This document shows, in pieces, positions 12,517 to 24,330 of a stretch of 64,000 bases of DNA. The stretch comes from Siphonodentalium dalli (Eukaryota > Mollusca > Scaphopoda > Gadilida > Siphonodentaliidae), in assembly GCA_032622095.1 (NCBI GenBank), contig CP136065.1, positions 38,786,732 through 38,850,731 of the forward strand. Direction: 5' to 3'. The notes beneath the pieces were generated by a model. That model ran no database searches, was not told the DNA's origin, and saw only the letters and a program-made list of their open reading frames with translations. The position numbers and the translations under genes are program-made. Within the stretch, counting starts at the first letter, position 1. Each line of letters opens with the position of its first letter.

Positions 12517-12790
12517 GATAGTCCTCTTTTTCCTCGGCATGAAACAACGAACAGTGTGCGGTAAGTCTATTCCTAATACAGTAAAATTAGAGAGAGCCTG
12601 TGTCACTTGTGTGCTGTATATTGAAACTGTCCGATACAGTTCTATGATTTCTGAGTTCTTCAGAGTATTATATATGATATATATTGGAATTTCGTGTATT
12701 TATCGACTTATATTACACACACACAAATTACTTGAATGTTCGAATAGGCCATATCCAATTAAAGCAAAGAATCTGTCGCATCCTATATAA
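12517..12790 (+). repeat. First copy of a tandem duplication
   Basis: Landmarks GCATGAAACAACGAA, TCTATTCCTAATA, GATACAGTTCTATGATTTCT and GAATGTTCGAATA appear in the same order as at 12838-13230. This copy has only a short AGAGAGAG tract where the second copy has a long microsatellite. Confidence 0.85.
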
Positions 12791-12837
12791 AAGAAAGTCC
12801 TCTTGTTCCTCGGCTTGTTCTATGCGCCGCCTATAGA

Positions 12838-12917
12838 AGACAGTCCTCTTGTTCTTCTGCATGAAACAACGAAAAGTGTGTGGTCAGTCTATTCCTAATA
12901 TACTATACTAACATTAT

Positions 12918-13014
<97 letters not shown>

Positions 13015-13032
13015 AACAGAGAGGGAGAGAGG

Positions 13033-13063
<31 letters not shown>

Positions 13064-13230
13064 GAGCCTATGTCACTTTTGTGTTGTGTAAATTGAAAAT
13101 GGCCGATACAGTTCTATGATTTCTGTGTTCTTCAGAGTATATTTGATGTATATTGGAATTTATCGACTTATATTACCCACACAAATATTACGTGAATGTT
13201 CGAATAATCCGTATCCAATTAAAGCTAAGC
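12838..13230 (+). repeat. Second copy of the tandem duplication, with expanded microsatellite
   Basis: Same landmark order as 12517-12790. An about 150-bp (TA)n(GA)n block lies at the place of the short AGAGAGAG tract. The 79-codon frame across it is a translation of the microsatellite. Confidence 0.85.
12919..13067. repeat. Compound (TA)n(GA)n microsatellite
   Basis: About 43 TA repeats run to 13006 and are followed by a GA-rich tract with AG and GGGA interruptions to 13067. Confidence 0.95.
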
Positions 13231-13379
13231 GAAAACTAATCCAACAGAAATATATTTCTTGTGCAATGGGTTACGTGTGAAAATCTAGATAAGTGAAGTC
13301 AAATCAGTGGGACAATTATTTTTTATGCCGAATATCACAGAGCATGCCGCACAGTGTACCGGCACAGTGAGTATGGGGT

Positions 13380-13720
13380 TCCCACGAAAACACGATTACT
13401 TTTACTAAGTTAAGAATCAGTGGCAGTAAGTTATTAGTAGAAAAGGGTAGACACAACGAATACAAATTGAAAAAAAAAATCTGTCCACTATGCAAACTTG
13501 ATATGGAAGATAAGAAATCATTTTATACTTCCTTGTAACAAATTAGCATGAGAAAGAGCAGACCTTTTCCAATCTCTTACTAAAATAATCCCTGATGATA
13601 AAGCAATGTTTTTAATGAAGTCACACGATGTAGATATACCTAAAAATAATTCTCACTGGTGTCCATGACATGTACTTCAAATGAAATTCTTAAATTGCAC
13701 GACATCTTATCATATATTCT
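13380..13720 (+). pseudogene. Decayed LINE ORF2 C-terminal fragment
   Basis: One frame reads TKLRISGSKLLVEKGRHN and then KKKICPLCKLDMEDKKSF. This matches the 'LRIS..KL.IE.GR ... CPLC....EDE.HF' region of Jockey/CR1-type ORF2 proteins, with the histidine region degraded. After a stop and frame change, ERADLFQSLTKIIPDDKAMF follows, matching the 'ER..LF..L....P' segment. At least one frameshift and one stop make it non-functional. Confidence 0.7.
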
Positions 13721-13789
13721 ATGTAAGTTCTTTTACGAACCAACAACCGTTAATACCTACAAGTATAACCACACAGTCAAAACAAGATA

Positions 13790-14360
13790 TGCATGCATAA
13801 TCATATGAGTTATATATAAGCCACTCATGACTTCAAAGATCACTTTAGTTTAACACAGGATAGATCCGATCCCCATTTTCTACCCGAATCACGACACTTT
13901 GAGGCTCTAACCAAGTACATGTAGTAATCTACCATACGTTTTACCTTTGGTTAATTTAATTCAGACTACTTGACTCCTTTATTTAATAACCTATGTGTCT
14001 CGCCTGATAATGACATGATGTGAACTATCCGGTACAGTAGGTTCTTCGTCATATAATAAGTATTTATATAATTAGTTCATCTTTAAATAATTGGTATATT
14101 TCTCCCCTATTTTCAGGTCACTGAGATTCTAAACATTGCAATTCATTAGATCAATGTGGTTTATTATCAAATACACTTCTGGAGGATGACTTAATATGGT
14201 AAATGAAGTTATGGGCCTGTTGAACTGTTCTAGTCCCATTATCAATGTGTTGTGATCTATGTGATTATGTTTCATTTTATTTACTGCAAGCTGAAACAGG
14301 CTCCCTTTGTGAGCATTTTTCAGCGTCGGAGGGCATGCGGCGTCTGCACAAATGGGTCTG
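13790..14360. other. No gene recognised
   Basis: AT-rich sequence with no supported coding or repeat structure. Confidence 0.4.
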
Positions 14361-14362
14361 CG

Positions 14363-14865
14363 TTAAAGGCACGTGAGGCCTTAATTGTCGAAAATATTCA
14401 TATTTGTTCCAAACACCGTAAACAGAAAAACATTAAAACGCAAACAGTTTCGTTCATATATACCATGACCATCGCGTACACAGCATGTTATCATAAATAC
14501 CTACTATATTTTACCTAAGCAAGAGCCTGATTGGGTTACAGAGGACAGCACAATGCTACTGGCTAATCACACACAAATGGCATAAACGCTCTTTATTAGT
14601 TCCATATCAGGAATTCACCAACAAAGAACTCTCTTTATGTTTACCATCATAATATAAACAAACACCAGAAAAGTAACATTTTTATGCTTTTGTTTACATA
14701 ACAATGGTTAAACATATGAGAATAAGATACTGTTTATGCGATATTTCTTATTTATATACGGACAAAGTCTGTCTACATTTTGATGTTCTTTCTGTTTGTG
14801 GCGGTTTTTGACCGGTGTAAATATTTTCACAGGATACCCACCGCCAAGGCCAACCGTACCTTTAA
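14363..14865. mobile_element. MITE, TTAAAGGCACG family, copy B
   Basis: It runs from TTAAAGGCACGTGAGGCCTT to AAGGCCAACCGTACCTTTAA. The interior shares TATTCATATTTGTTCCAAAC, ACGCTCTTTA and GCTTTTGTTTACATAACAA with copy D (36580-37080), its closest relative here. Open frames inside and across its right end are incidental. Confidence 0.75.
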
Positions 14866-15164
14866 AGGCATGCGGAGGTCCCTGTTTGCACTTCGCGCAC
14901 ATGACAGACAGTTGCTACTCTTATACATATATACATACCATTCAGTACGCTACGCTACTTCAATATATCCGCGTGCAATTAGGTTCATATTGGACCCATA
15001 TAATATGATTATGGAATAAGCCCATATTGGACTTATGTCCATTATTCTGTTGGTTGGCGCGGGGCACAGCGAAAGCACATATATAAGGAGCGTACATCTG
15101 TGAGCTTATTTGTTTGTTTTTTTTATTTAATTAATTAATTTTGTTCAAATCAAAATTTTCAACG

Positions 15165-15396
15165 GCGCTACAACCTCCCCCAGGATACCCCGAGTTGAAG
15201 TCGGACAAGCAGTCTGGGAGAAAAATCCGGACAGACAGATAGATATACCTTCTCTTAAGCTTACCTGCGCTTGTCCTAAATTACTCTTTTATATATATAT
15301 ATAAATGTCAATTTTTCTGTTGTGTTCCTTGCTATGTTTTATAATATTCCTCTATATGTTCTATACCAATAAACATTTGCATTGAATTGAATTGAA
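15165..15396 (+). mobile_element. LINE 3' end with TTGAA-repeat tail
   Basis: The stretch CCCCGAGTTGAAGTCGGACA, then TATACCAATAAACATTTG, ends in (TTGAA)n-like ATTGAATTGAATTGAA. Short pentamer tails are common at the 3' ends of some non-LTR clades. A matching tail on the other strand lies near 48810-48850. No coding part is preserved. Confidence 0.55.
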
Positions 15397-15639
15397 AAAC
15401 ACCAATAACTGGCATCAGAAGTAATCATAAACAATTATCAATGACAACTTACAGTTCCATATGCATGCGCTGACCCAAAATGTATTTTTTTTATGAAAAT
15501 ATTGTTTGCCAAATTGTTTTAGAACTTGCCACATGATATCGGATTTATATTTTGGAAGCGGTGAATAAAATATTCTTTGCTTTGACAATGGCTCTCTCAA
15601 ATCAAAATCAGACACAATGTCCCTACATTTCGCATATGT

Positions 15640-16028
15640 GACCCGCCATATCAAATCCAGTCGGAAGTCGGGATTTTTTTACCCTGTGCCAATGCATTCT
15701 CTTATATATGCGAGTCGACCATATGTCGCCTCGCATATATAAGAGAATGCATTGGCCATACAATATTTTACAATTTTAATAATTTGTTCTTGTATTCTTT
15801 AACAATTTTATAATTTCACCCATACAGAGCCCCAGACAAACATGAGCAGACGACACTCTTCTATGTGCTTCTATATATGTGTGGGGCTCCCTGCAGGGTA
15901 ATGGATGTTTTTTTATTTTATGTCCTAAAAATTGTAAGAAACATTTATTTAAAAAACATGATAAAAAATTGTTAAGCCAATGCATTCTCTTATATATGCG
16001 AGGCGACCTATGGTCGACTCGCATATAT
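15640..16028. mobile_element. Type II MITE carrying the palindromic cassette, right end lost
   Basis: The left end TATGTGACCCGCCATATC continues through AGTCGGAAGTCGGGATTTTT into CCCTGTGCCAATGC. The interior includes ACAGAGCCCCAGACAAAC and GGGGCTCCCTGCAGGGTAAT, shared with 49809-50218 and 60366-60560. The second palindrome breaks off at GACTCGCATATATGAAAG, so the right inverted terminus is missing. Confidence 0.75.
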
Positions 16029-17200
16029 GAAAGTGAAAAATAATGTACCAGATGGATCAGTCTATACACCAAAGTCCGTTCCAGCGTTTATATAGAAGGT
16101 GAGAAAAACCTACCTCTTACCATCTATACACCAAAGACCTGGTTCAAGGGAATGAACTAAGGAATCCGAAATTGCTCATCCCGTACGAAGGACCTCTAGC
16201 CACGTCCCTGGCTGCGCCAATCTGATGATTGAGTACGATTGGTGACCTTTCTAATTGTTACTCAAACCGCAAACCACGGTTTAAGAGCGTCAATACTTGG
16301 ATTTCATATTTGCACCAAGAACATATTATACATGTTAAATAAAGCGAGTGAAAATGGGAGAGGAAATGAAAGACGAATTACATCATGATCCCCCAGATAC
16401 CCCGTTCTTATGTGCTTTATCTTCTAATAGCTGTACGCAAACACGATGATCGCAGTTGTATCAACAACTGCCGAGGGCGGGAATGTTGCTCAATGTAAAG
16501 TGCATGACACTTGCTGTCATATATACGGGGTATCTCCTACGTTCAAACTGAGATATACACGTTCAACCGCACCACTTATCACAGACTGCACCTCGTGAAT
16601 GTGTAATCAGTAACGCAGAATTCTATATTCATGCGATAAACGTAAATCTTTCATATGATATGCATTTGTTCTAATACTTCTAAAGTAATTCACCTTCCGC
16701 CTTTTAGTCCAATGGCATTTATTGGAGAGATTCAGTTACAAACTACACGTACGTGTGTTGCTATGGTGTTACGATAGAGGTAAACGGCAGTCGTATATCG
16801 ATGACAAGCGATTCAAACTTTGTTCGCGGCTGATGTCAACTATCTTCATTAACAAATATTTACATACTAAGTGTTGTCACCACTAAATCCAGCATTCTGA
16901 TTGGTCGGCGCCCACGTGGCTAGTTGCAGTTATTTCTCGGTGAATGCGCAACGCCTCATAACACCAAGCTCATAACACCATCGATACGTCATTGGGTTTG
17001 GAAAGACGAACGCGTAATGTTTTGGGCGCATTTGGACTCGCGCAGGATTGACTTAATACATCATCGGGTTTCAATATGAAGAGAAATTGTTCCTATTAAC
17101 TTTTGCCAAGGGTGCTATTGGGTATTTTGGGCTGTTTTTGTCACGATACACTTTTCTATTTAAATACATTTACAAAAGTGGCTTTTTCGCTAAATGTATA
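16029..17200. other. No gene recognised
   Basis: A short local repeat (CATAACACCAAG / CATAACACCATC near 16960) is the only structure seen. No coding support. Confidence 0.4.
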
Positions 17201-17369
17201 TAAATATAAGGATTAACTGTCATGTGGACTATTTTTATGGAGATGTAACCGTGAGGTAAGTGGTCATAACTTGTCTGTAAAACCCTTCGGGTTTTACACA
17301 AGTTATGTCCACTTACCTCACGGTTACATCTCCATAAAAACAGTTCACATGACAGTTAATCCTTATTTA
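17201..17369. repeat. Long hairpin with GTAAAACCCTTCGGGTTTTAC tip
   Basis: Arms from TAAATATAAGGATTAACTG to its near complement CAGTTAATCCTTATTTA span about 70 bp each. They contain GGAGATGTAACCGTGAGGTA and its exact complement. The tip is a self-complementary AAAACCCTTCGGGTTTT. Confidence 0.9.
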
Positions 17370-17467
17370 ATGATATTTCGATATTTTTACACATTTCGTT
17401 ACACGTTAGACACGAACGTTAGATAGTTCCCGCACATATATTGTGGCTCTTAGTTTATGTGCAGTAA

Positions 17468-18220
17468 CCCTTCCATGATTGGAGCTTTTTGCTTTTTTGT
17501 TGTTGCGAAAACCCTGTGCCAATGCATTGTCGTATATATGCGAGTCTCCCATGGGGGGCCTAGCCCATATATAAGAAAATACATTGGCCTAACAATATTT
17601 ACTTGACCTTATAAGCCAGGCATTCTCTTACATATGCGAGGCTCGAATGAGGAATGGTTATTACGACCATATACTCAACCACTATGGGATAGAACCATAC
17701 CTATATCTGGACACAATCAGTGACTCTACACTATGTTCTTTTCTTCTTGGAACAGAGGTAGTTACCATTCCCGACGAAGTGTTGCATCAAATGGAGCTTA
17801 TTATTCTGGACTCATCAACTTACTTGCTCACCATGTGTCGCTTTATTCGCGGGAACTCAAATTTATATTAGAGTAGCCAGTATATTGTTGTCATTGATAC
17901 ACGCCATGGTATCGATCATCGCTCGCATATACCATGTTATAACTAATACTGTATAAACATATACTCTCAACTCACACGCACATGGCTACGTTAAAACAAT
18001 ATACTACAGCTCTGTGTTGGTGTGTTTTCAACGACGTTGTGATAACCATATACATGTATATACCATATTGTAACCTTTATATATATTCTTCTCCACATAG
18101 GAGGCACACAATAAATATACATATGCGAGGCTCCATATGTGAGACTCGCATATATAAGAGAATGCACTGCCGCTACGTGCTATTTATTGCTGCACCAGCG
18201 CTTCTCCGGCCATGGAAGGG
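17468..18220. mobile_element. Type III MITE (CCCTTCCATG termini) interrupted by a LINE
   Basis: The left end is GTAA|CCCTTCCATG (17464) and the right end is CATGGAAGGG|TTAA (to 18224). Next to the right end is GCTGCACCAGCGCTTCTCC, a subterminal block also present at 33615, 35628 and 57010. The cassette inside is diverged (GCCAATGCATTGTCGTATA). The LINE piece 17645-18117 splits it. Confidence 0.75.
17645..18117 (+). mobile_element. 5'-truncated LINE 3' end with 16-bp target duplication
   Basis: It is bounded by TACATATGCGAGGCTC at 17629-17644 and 18118-18133, both inside the MITE palindrome. The 3' end is ACACAATAAATA. The coding remnant 17647-17871 reads YYDHILNHYGIEPYLYLD and then LLGTEVVTIPDEVL. 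This resembles the extreme C-terminus of LINE ORF2 proteins (compare the fragment ending at 11530). The rest is 3' UTR. Confidence 0.8.
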
Positions 18221-18224
18221 TTAA

Positions 18225-20079
18225 ACTGTCATTTCGACATATTTCCAAAGATATACATATATATAGTTCATTGCATTAGTAAACTGCCAAACTTTTGTTC
18301 GATATCGATGTATACCGATGTGAAACTAATTGCCAATGTTTGTTTGCGTTGTCTAGTTTTAATTATCGCTATGATATGTTGTCATTTACCTTGCAAGCTA
18401 CATGCCAAAAGTAACAAACCTATATATTGACGCAGAGATGAATCTGTATTTAGATGCGTCTCCATTAAACACTAGTAGGGTTGCCATGCGTATATATGGA
18501 GCGCTGGTTAAAAGGGAACCATATATTTGAATACTTCTTCTATCGGTTAATAATATACCTTAGAATTTGGCTGAATAATTGTGCATTATTTATCAATACC
18601 ATATATTAGCCCGTATCCTTAACGTTAATTGTGGTGCCTTGGCCCATACGCCTCTACCCCTAACCCCGAAGTTGTCGCTTCGGAATATTTAAACAATGCC
18701 ATTATATAAATACGTCGTGCATGGAGATAACTATAAATACGTTTGGTGACATCGGTGACACTATGTTTTTGGCAATATTGGTTCACCGTTAATACCCGAC
18801 ATCCATTCCTGTCTTCGATAGCACTAGTTTAAAAACTTTAAACCAAACCATTTGATTCAGCGGAGGAAAATCGATGAAAACATGTTTTATCAATGTTGGA
18901 GTGAGGGGAGTGGGTATAACTTAAAATTCCAGGCATGTCGTTTCACGATTAGTCATTGAATTTTCAACTGTTAAAATTTTCTCGAATCTAATTCCGTTCG
19001 TGGAATGTTGTAGCACCCCTCACGACAAAACCTAAATTATTATATAGTAATTTACATGTAAATGTAGTTATGCTATCTTCAGTATTACCCGCGATCTCAA
19101 ACTACGAGATCGCCAAATCTCCGATTATGCATACCGCTCGCACCAATTTGCCATTCAATGTATAATTCTCCGCAAAATCCGAAATATGCCGCATAAATAA
19201 TTTAATACAAATGCCGAAATTTTAGGGCAAAACTCCCGATAATATTCGTAAATCTATCGCAAAAGGAGCTCATTGTCGGTACGTCGTGTTCGTTCAACGG
19301 TCGGAAACGCAATGGGGTACTGTCTGTCCATTAAGTTGACAATGGGTTAAAATGTCACACCATCCGTGCAGCCAATGAACTCACCCGCAGTCTAAATGAA
19401 CTCAAAAGGAGTCGAAACGTTATGTGACATGCAATCTGCTACTGATGATGATCTTATCAAAACATTTTGGCAGTTTTGTAACTCATTGGGAGCATTTTCC
19501 AAAATTGTATGAATTCTACTTTTGGCATAAAATGAAATCTTGTTTTTGTGGGGTACGTTCTAAAACTATTTTCAAAATTCCAATAAACCGCTCCAGGATC
19601 CAGCTTCCGTCTCAAAATTCATGTCAACAGAACGAGGAGCAAATTGTCTGCGAGAAATTGGGACCTTGGTCATCATCATATTTACCCTCGAATCTTCTTT
19701 AATATGCCTAGCAGACATCCTCCCCTTTCTATTTTTCTATTGACATCCATACATTTATGCACCACCTTCATTATGTGTGGGAATTACATGACGTATAGGT
19801 TGTAAGCCATTTTTTCTTTTACTATACTTATGTTGACAAACGGAAAGGCCGTAAGGTCCGTCAGCCAGTGCTCCATTTTGATTTGTTATTGTAATTCCGG
19901 AGGGCTAGGTGTGATTTTCGTTGACCCGGGAAGATGTGTCACCTTGTCAGTGACCCACTAACCCGTATTGGTTAACCCATATAGAACTGGAATATATACC
20001 TTCCACCATGAAGACGGGTATAATTGTTCATATATACAAATATATACTAATGGACAATCCGGATAGCTTTTGAACAACA
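18225..20079. other. No gene recognised
   Basis: Frames such as 18212-18430 and 19424-19702 have no recognisable motif. No clear terminal repeats were seen. Confidence 0.4.
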
Positions 20080-21330
20080 ACTCGACTACTATTTTGTAAT
20101 CAACTTGAACTGATTATTCTCGAAAGACTACTCAGGTCTGATGAGGTTTCTGGCTTCCTCAATCGCCTATAATATTGTTTCCAAAAGGGGGCTGGTTGTA
20201 CGGTCACCTCCTTCATCCTCCAAGAAAGAGTACAGTATGCACACGCCAACATATCTAATGTATATAAGCCACATTCTTAGATTCACAAAATGCATTTGGT
20301 AGGGCATGGCCGACACGAAGGCATGATATATCAGTTAATTCATAAAGGCTTGAATGGCCGCCGTATGCTTAGAGGTGGTGCGGTTATGTACACAAATGTC
20401 AAAAGCACAGGGAGATATCAAGGACAACATTCAATTGAACAAGGCACTCGGCAAGGGAAGTACCACGTACCCTTCCTATATCTAATATATATTGCTGACT
20501 TATTTAACGAACTTGGCAGCTCATCAGAAGGGCTTCATATAGACACTATTTCATGTTGATGTCTAACAACTGCGGATGATGTATTCTTCCTGGTATATTC
20601 CGAAGTTGGTTGACGAGAGTGTTGGAAGCTTTCTAAAAATAGAGCAAACTGTGGAAATTTGATTATTCATTTGTCAAAAGTGAAATAGTTGTCTTCTGTA
20701 GGAGCAGGACATGTAAAACTCGAATGGCAACAAATGGATTTTGGGACCACAGCCTTTAAAGGATGCTGAAATCGTTGTTCATTTGGGCATTCCCCAAAAT
20801 AATCGTTCAAATGGCTCAAAGAATATCGACAGGGTATGCGAAATGATAAGGACAACATAATTCGCTGCTTGCAGGTCGCCAGTCACAGCATTTCTCACAC
20901 CTTCAACTGTCATTAATATATTTATATACTTTTTGAAAGGTCATATGGTATGTGTGTTAAAATTATCCAGGGCTGACATAAGAGAACGAGTACCGAGCTA
21001 GCCAATCACTCCTTGGACTATCGCCGTTTCGAGTTGAAATAGTTTAACGAAAATTGTTGTTCATGGATTGGCTCATAAACTTGCCGGACGGTCATGCTGA
21101 AGTCCTAAAAATATTCCTGTTCAATGTATAAAGTCATTTCATGTTTAACCGGCCGTTTTTAAGCTTCGCAAAGGATATATTTCCAATTTTACATTATAGG
21201 TATAACATATACCAATGTATCACTGCCTTTGTTAATTGCGGAATTTTCCCCTTGCATAGGCACTGGCAGGAGCTTGTGAACATGAATATTTATACTCCCA
21301 ACGCAACCGATACTGCTGACTTAACGCACG
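20080..21330 (+). pseudogene. Decayed LINE reverse transcriptase
   Basis: Pieces in several frames follow the order of an RT domain. ELIILERLLRSDE is followed by FQKGAGCTVTSFIL, GMIYQLIHKGLNGRR and EQGTRQGKYHVPFLYLIYI. Then comes TADDVFFL, where the usual F/YADD tyrosine position is altered. The thumb follows with KLWKFDYSFVKSEIVVFCRS and VVHLGIPQNNRS. Further on, LINLPDGHAEVLK and KDIFPILHYRYNIYQ resemble the ORF2 C-terminal region. Stops and frameshifts throughout (for example near 20560 and 20750) show an old pseudogene. The family is Jockey/CR1/L2-like; the exact clade needs alignment. Confidence 0.75.
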
Positions 21331-21498
21331 CGCAGCTGACTTTTTTTCCGCATGGTAAATTCTTGTCCAAACTAAGTATGGGGAGGTTGGTTGGTAGCTA
21401 TAGAATAGCAAAACAATCGGCCGAAATTTATTTTCATGGCAAACATCCTCTCCTGAAATACATACGACAATGCTGCTCATCGTATTCATGTCAGATTT

Positions 21499-21908
21499 CA
21501 CATATATGACCCGCCATATCAAATCCAGTCGGAAGTCGGGATTTTTTTTACCCTGTGCCAATGCATTCTCTTATATATGCGAGTCGACCATAGGTCGCCT
21601 CGCATATATAAGAGAATGCATTGGCCTAACAATTTTTTATCATGTTTTTTAAATAAATGTTTCTTACAATTTTTAGGACATAAAATAAAAAACACCCATT
21701 ACCCTGCAGGGAGCCCCACACATATATGGGGCTCTGTATGGGTGAAATTATAAAATACAAGAAAAAATTATTAAAATTGTTAGGCCAATGCATTCTCTTA
21801 TATATGCGAGTCGAACTATGGTCGACTCGCATATATAAGAGAATGCATTGGCACAGGGTAAAAAAATCCCGACTTCCCGACTGGATTTGATATGGCGGGT
21901 CACATATG
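21499..21908. mobile_element. Type II MITE, complete copy with palindromic cassette
   Basis: Inverted termini of about 50 bp: ATGACCCGCCATATCAAATC at the left and GATTTGATATGGCGGGTCAC at the right. AGTCGGAAGTCGGGA and its complement lie inside these. The cassette with two full palindromes (21556-21625 and 21783-21852) flanks an interior containing ACCCTGCAGGGAGCCCC. A one-base difference (CTTCCCGACTGG) marks the right end. No transposase is present. Confidence 0.85.
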
Positions 21909-22840
21909 TTCCCCCATTGCTTCTCTATTCACATTGCAAGTGCATGTACATGTATACACATTGATATAGACAATCTCACACCAGAAAGATTTCTCACGTA
22001 TTCAGCTGGTGGCAGCAGTCATCCAATCGAATTATGATGCAATTATGTAACGACGATATTCTGTTCATGCTTGGACTTCCTCGCATTCATATGTATTTTG
22101 TGCTTAATTGACACATCCACGTATGATTAATAACACATAACATTCATATGTATATACTCTTTCTGTGTTTAATTATTGTATGTTTATCAGTTGTCATGCA
22201 CATGACTGTGACACTTATTCATGTATATGATATCTTAATTCATGTGTTGGGGACATAAATAGTATCTCTCTTTGGGAACTTTGGAAATTATACAATAGAT
22301 TTCATGGAGATGACTAAATATTGGTATTGATAGTGTTTATATTGGCGGCCCCTATTAAACCACAATTCTCGACTAGGTTGCTCCATCTGGGTATCTTTAA
22401 GCCACACCATATAGGATTCCCCATACAACGGAGATGACTACATATAAGTTTGCTGTTCATCGGCAACAAAACTATGAATATAGTACCCTTCCCCTTTTCC
22501 GCACTGACCCCGAGAGCGTCACTTTAGAAATGTTTAACCTGCACCATTATCTTCCTCGTAAAAAGTTACCCCTCATAGACCCATTTGGAGCTATTTAGAC
22601 AGTTCCCCGTTAAAGTTCATATAATTTCATATATACGGATAGACAGATATACAGACATTCTCATACATATATATATATATATATGATACAATGAATGTTA
22701 TATTCTTTTGTTACAAGTACCTTGGACATGAACAATCTTATTCGAATGACTGCGTATACATGTAATCGCAATGGTAACGTGAGTTATTTTCTTTGGCTGT
22801 GTTAACAAACGTTTATAAGTGAACCTCGATAATATCCGGG

Positions 22841-22882
<42 letters not shown>

Positions 22883-22926
22883 TACAAGTATAGACTCAGT
22901 GTCGCGGAACATGATATATGTAGGCA
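21909..22926. other. No gene; two (TA)n tracts
   Basis: A TA-rich tract lies near 22666-22684 and a longer one at about 22842-22878. Nothing else supported. Confidence 0.5.
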
Positions 22927-23448
22927 TTATAGATACGGGCGGCGTTGGCGGTGGGTATGCTGTTAATATATTCACCTCCGTCAAAAACCGCCATAAACAT
23001 AAATAATAGTAAAATATAGAGAGACTGTGTTATTATACCAATCAGAAATATGGCATAAACAGTATGTTATTGTCAAATATTTTTCCTTTGTTATGTAAAC
23101 AAAAGCAAAAAACGTTACAGAACCTGGCTTTTGTTTAGATCCGGATATGGTAAACATAAAGAGCGTTATTTGTTACTGTTTTCCTTATATGGAAATAATA
23201 GAGAGCGTTTATATAATTTGTGCGTGATTAACCAATAGAATTGCGCTGTTTTATGTAAACAGAAGCAAAACTTATGTAACACGAGCAGGCTCTTGTTTAC
23301 GTACACCACCGTGTACGACAATATATTATTTACGCGCTGATTATGTTTGGCATATGAACACAATTATATATATTTTAATATTCCTTCTGTTGATGGCGAT
23401 TTGAACAAATATGAATATTTCTGCAACGAACGCCGCCCGTGCCTTTAA
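22927..23448. mobile_element. MITE, TTAAAGGCACG family, copy C
   Basis: Left end AGATACGGGCGGCGTTGG and right end CGCCGCCCGTGCCTTTAA. It is the closest relative of copy A (1831-2360), sharing GGCGGTGGGTATGCTGTTAA, ACAGAAGCAAAAC and ATTCCTTCTGTTGATGGCG. Confidence 0.7.
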
Positions 23449-23969
23449 GGTCCGTGGCGATTTTCAACCAAATTTGTTCATATTCTCATTTTATCCTGGG
23501 GAAAAAATAAGCAGTTCACTAAAGTTGTCTTAGAACGTCTCTCCGAACAAGTATATTTTTATTCTCCATATATTACACGAGTTCATCTCGAATTTAAAAC
23601 ACTTCCCAGGAAAATAAATAAATAAAAACAACACAATACAATGAAAAGAACAACCCTGATTGATATGAAACTCAATTGTAAAATATAACGTAATCTTTCG
23701 GTAACGAATATCGAAGCCGTCGCAAAAGTACCGGAAATTTAATGAGTGCGATTTCTGAAGAATATGTACAACCTTTACTGACATATTCACATAGTTACCA
23801 TATCCCTTAGGACTCTTTTTTTATTACTTCAACGTATTATATTGAATATCCCACATATTCGCATCACAACAAAGCAAATTATACAAACACAAAATTTTCA
23901 CATTGGGGGTTGGAGCACAGGCTATATCAACTTGAATGTTCCCCCTCCCCAAAATTTGAAATCCTTGAA

Positions 23970-24330
23970 ATTACTGCTGTGGAAATCAAAGAGTTGGTAT
24001 CCTCTCTGCACTATATCATAGATATTTCTTTGGCTTCGGGGGTAAAACATATTTGATTCGAGTCGAGGAACCCACCCATCAAAGCTCCGAGTGATCAGAT
24101 ATAGATTTTTGAAGTTTGTTATTTCTCGAGATGTGTAATAATATGTGGACCAAAAACAAGTGGTCAAACGGAGGGTCTCGGACCAAATTTCGGATCAAGA
24201 TGGATATCTAAAATCAAGTGGTAATACGGTCAAATTTCGTGATACTTTAGTGATAATACGGCCATATTTTGTTGAACAAAATGTTGATCAATATCAAGTT
24301 TTGGGAAATTTTATACCATAGATGACAGTG
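23970..24330. repeat. Dispersed repeat, copy 1
   Basis: TATTTGATTCGAGTCGAGGA, AGTGATCAGATAT and TCTCGGACCAAATTTCGG recur at 59590-59770 in the same order. A third partial unit follows locally (AATCAAGTGGTAATACGGTC). No coding potential. Confidence 0.6.

Noticed and set aside
12880-13119. Open frame with Ile-Tyr and Arg-Glu repeats
   Set aside because: Direct translation of the (TA)n(GA)n microsatellite.
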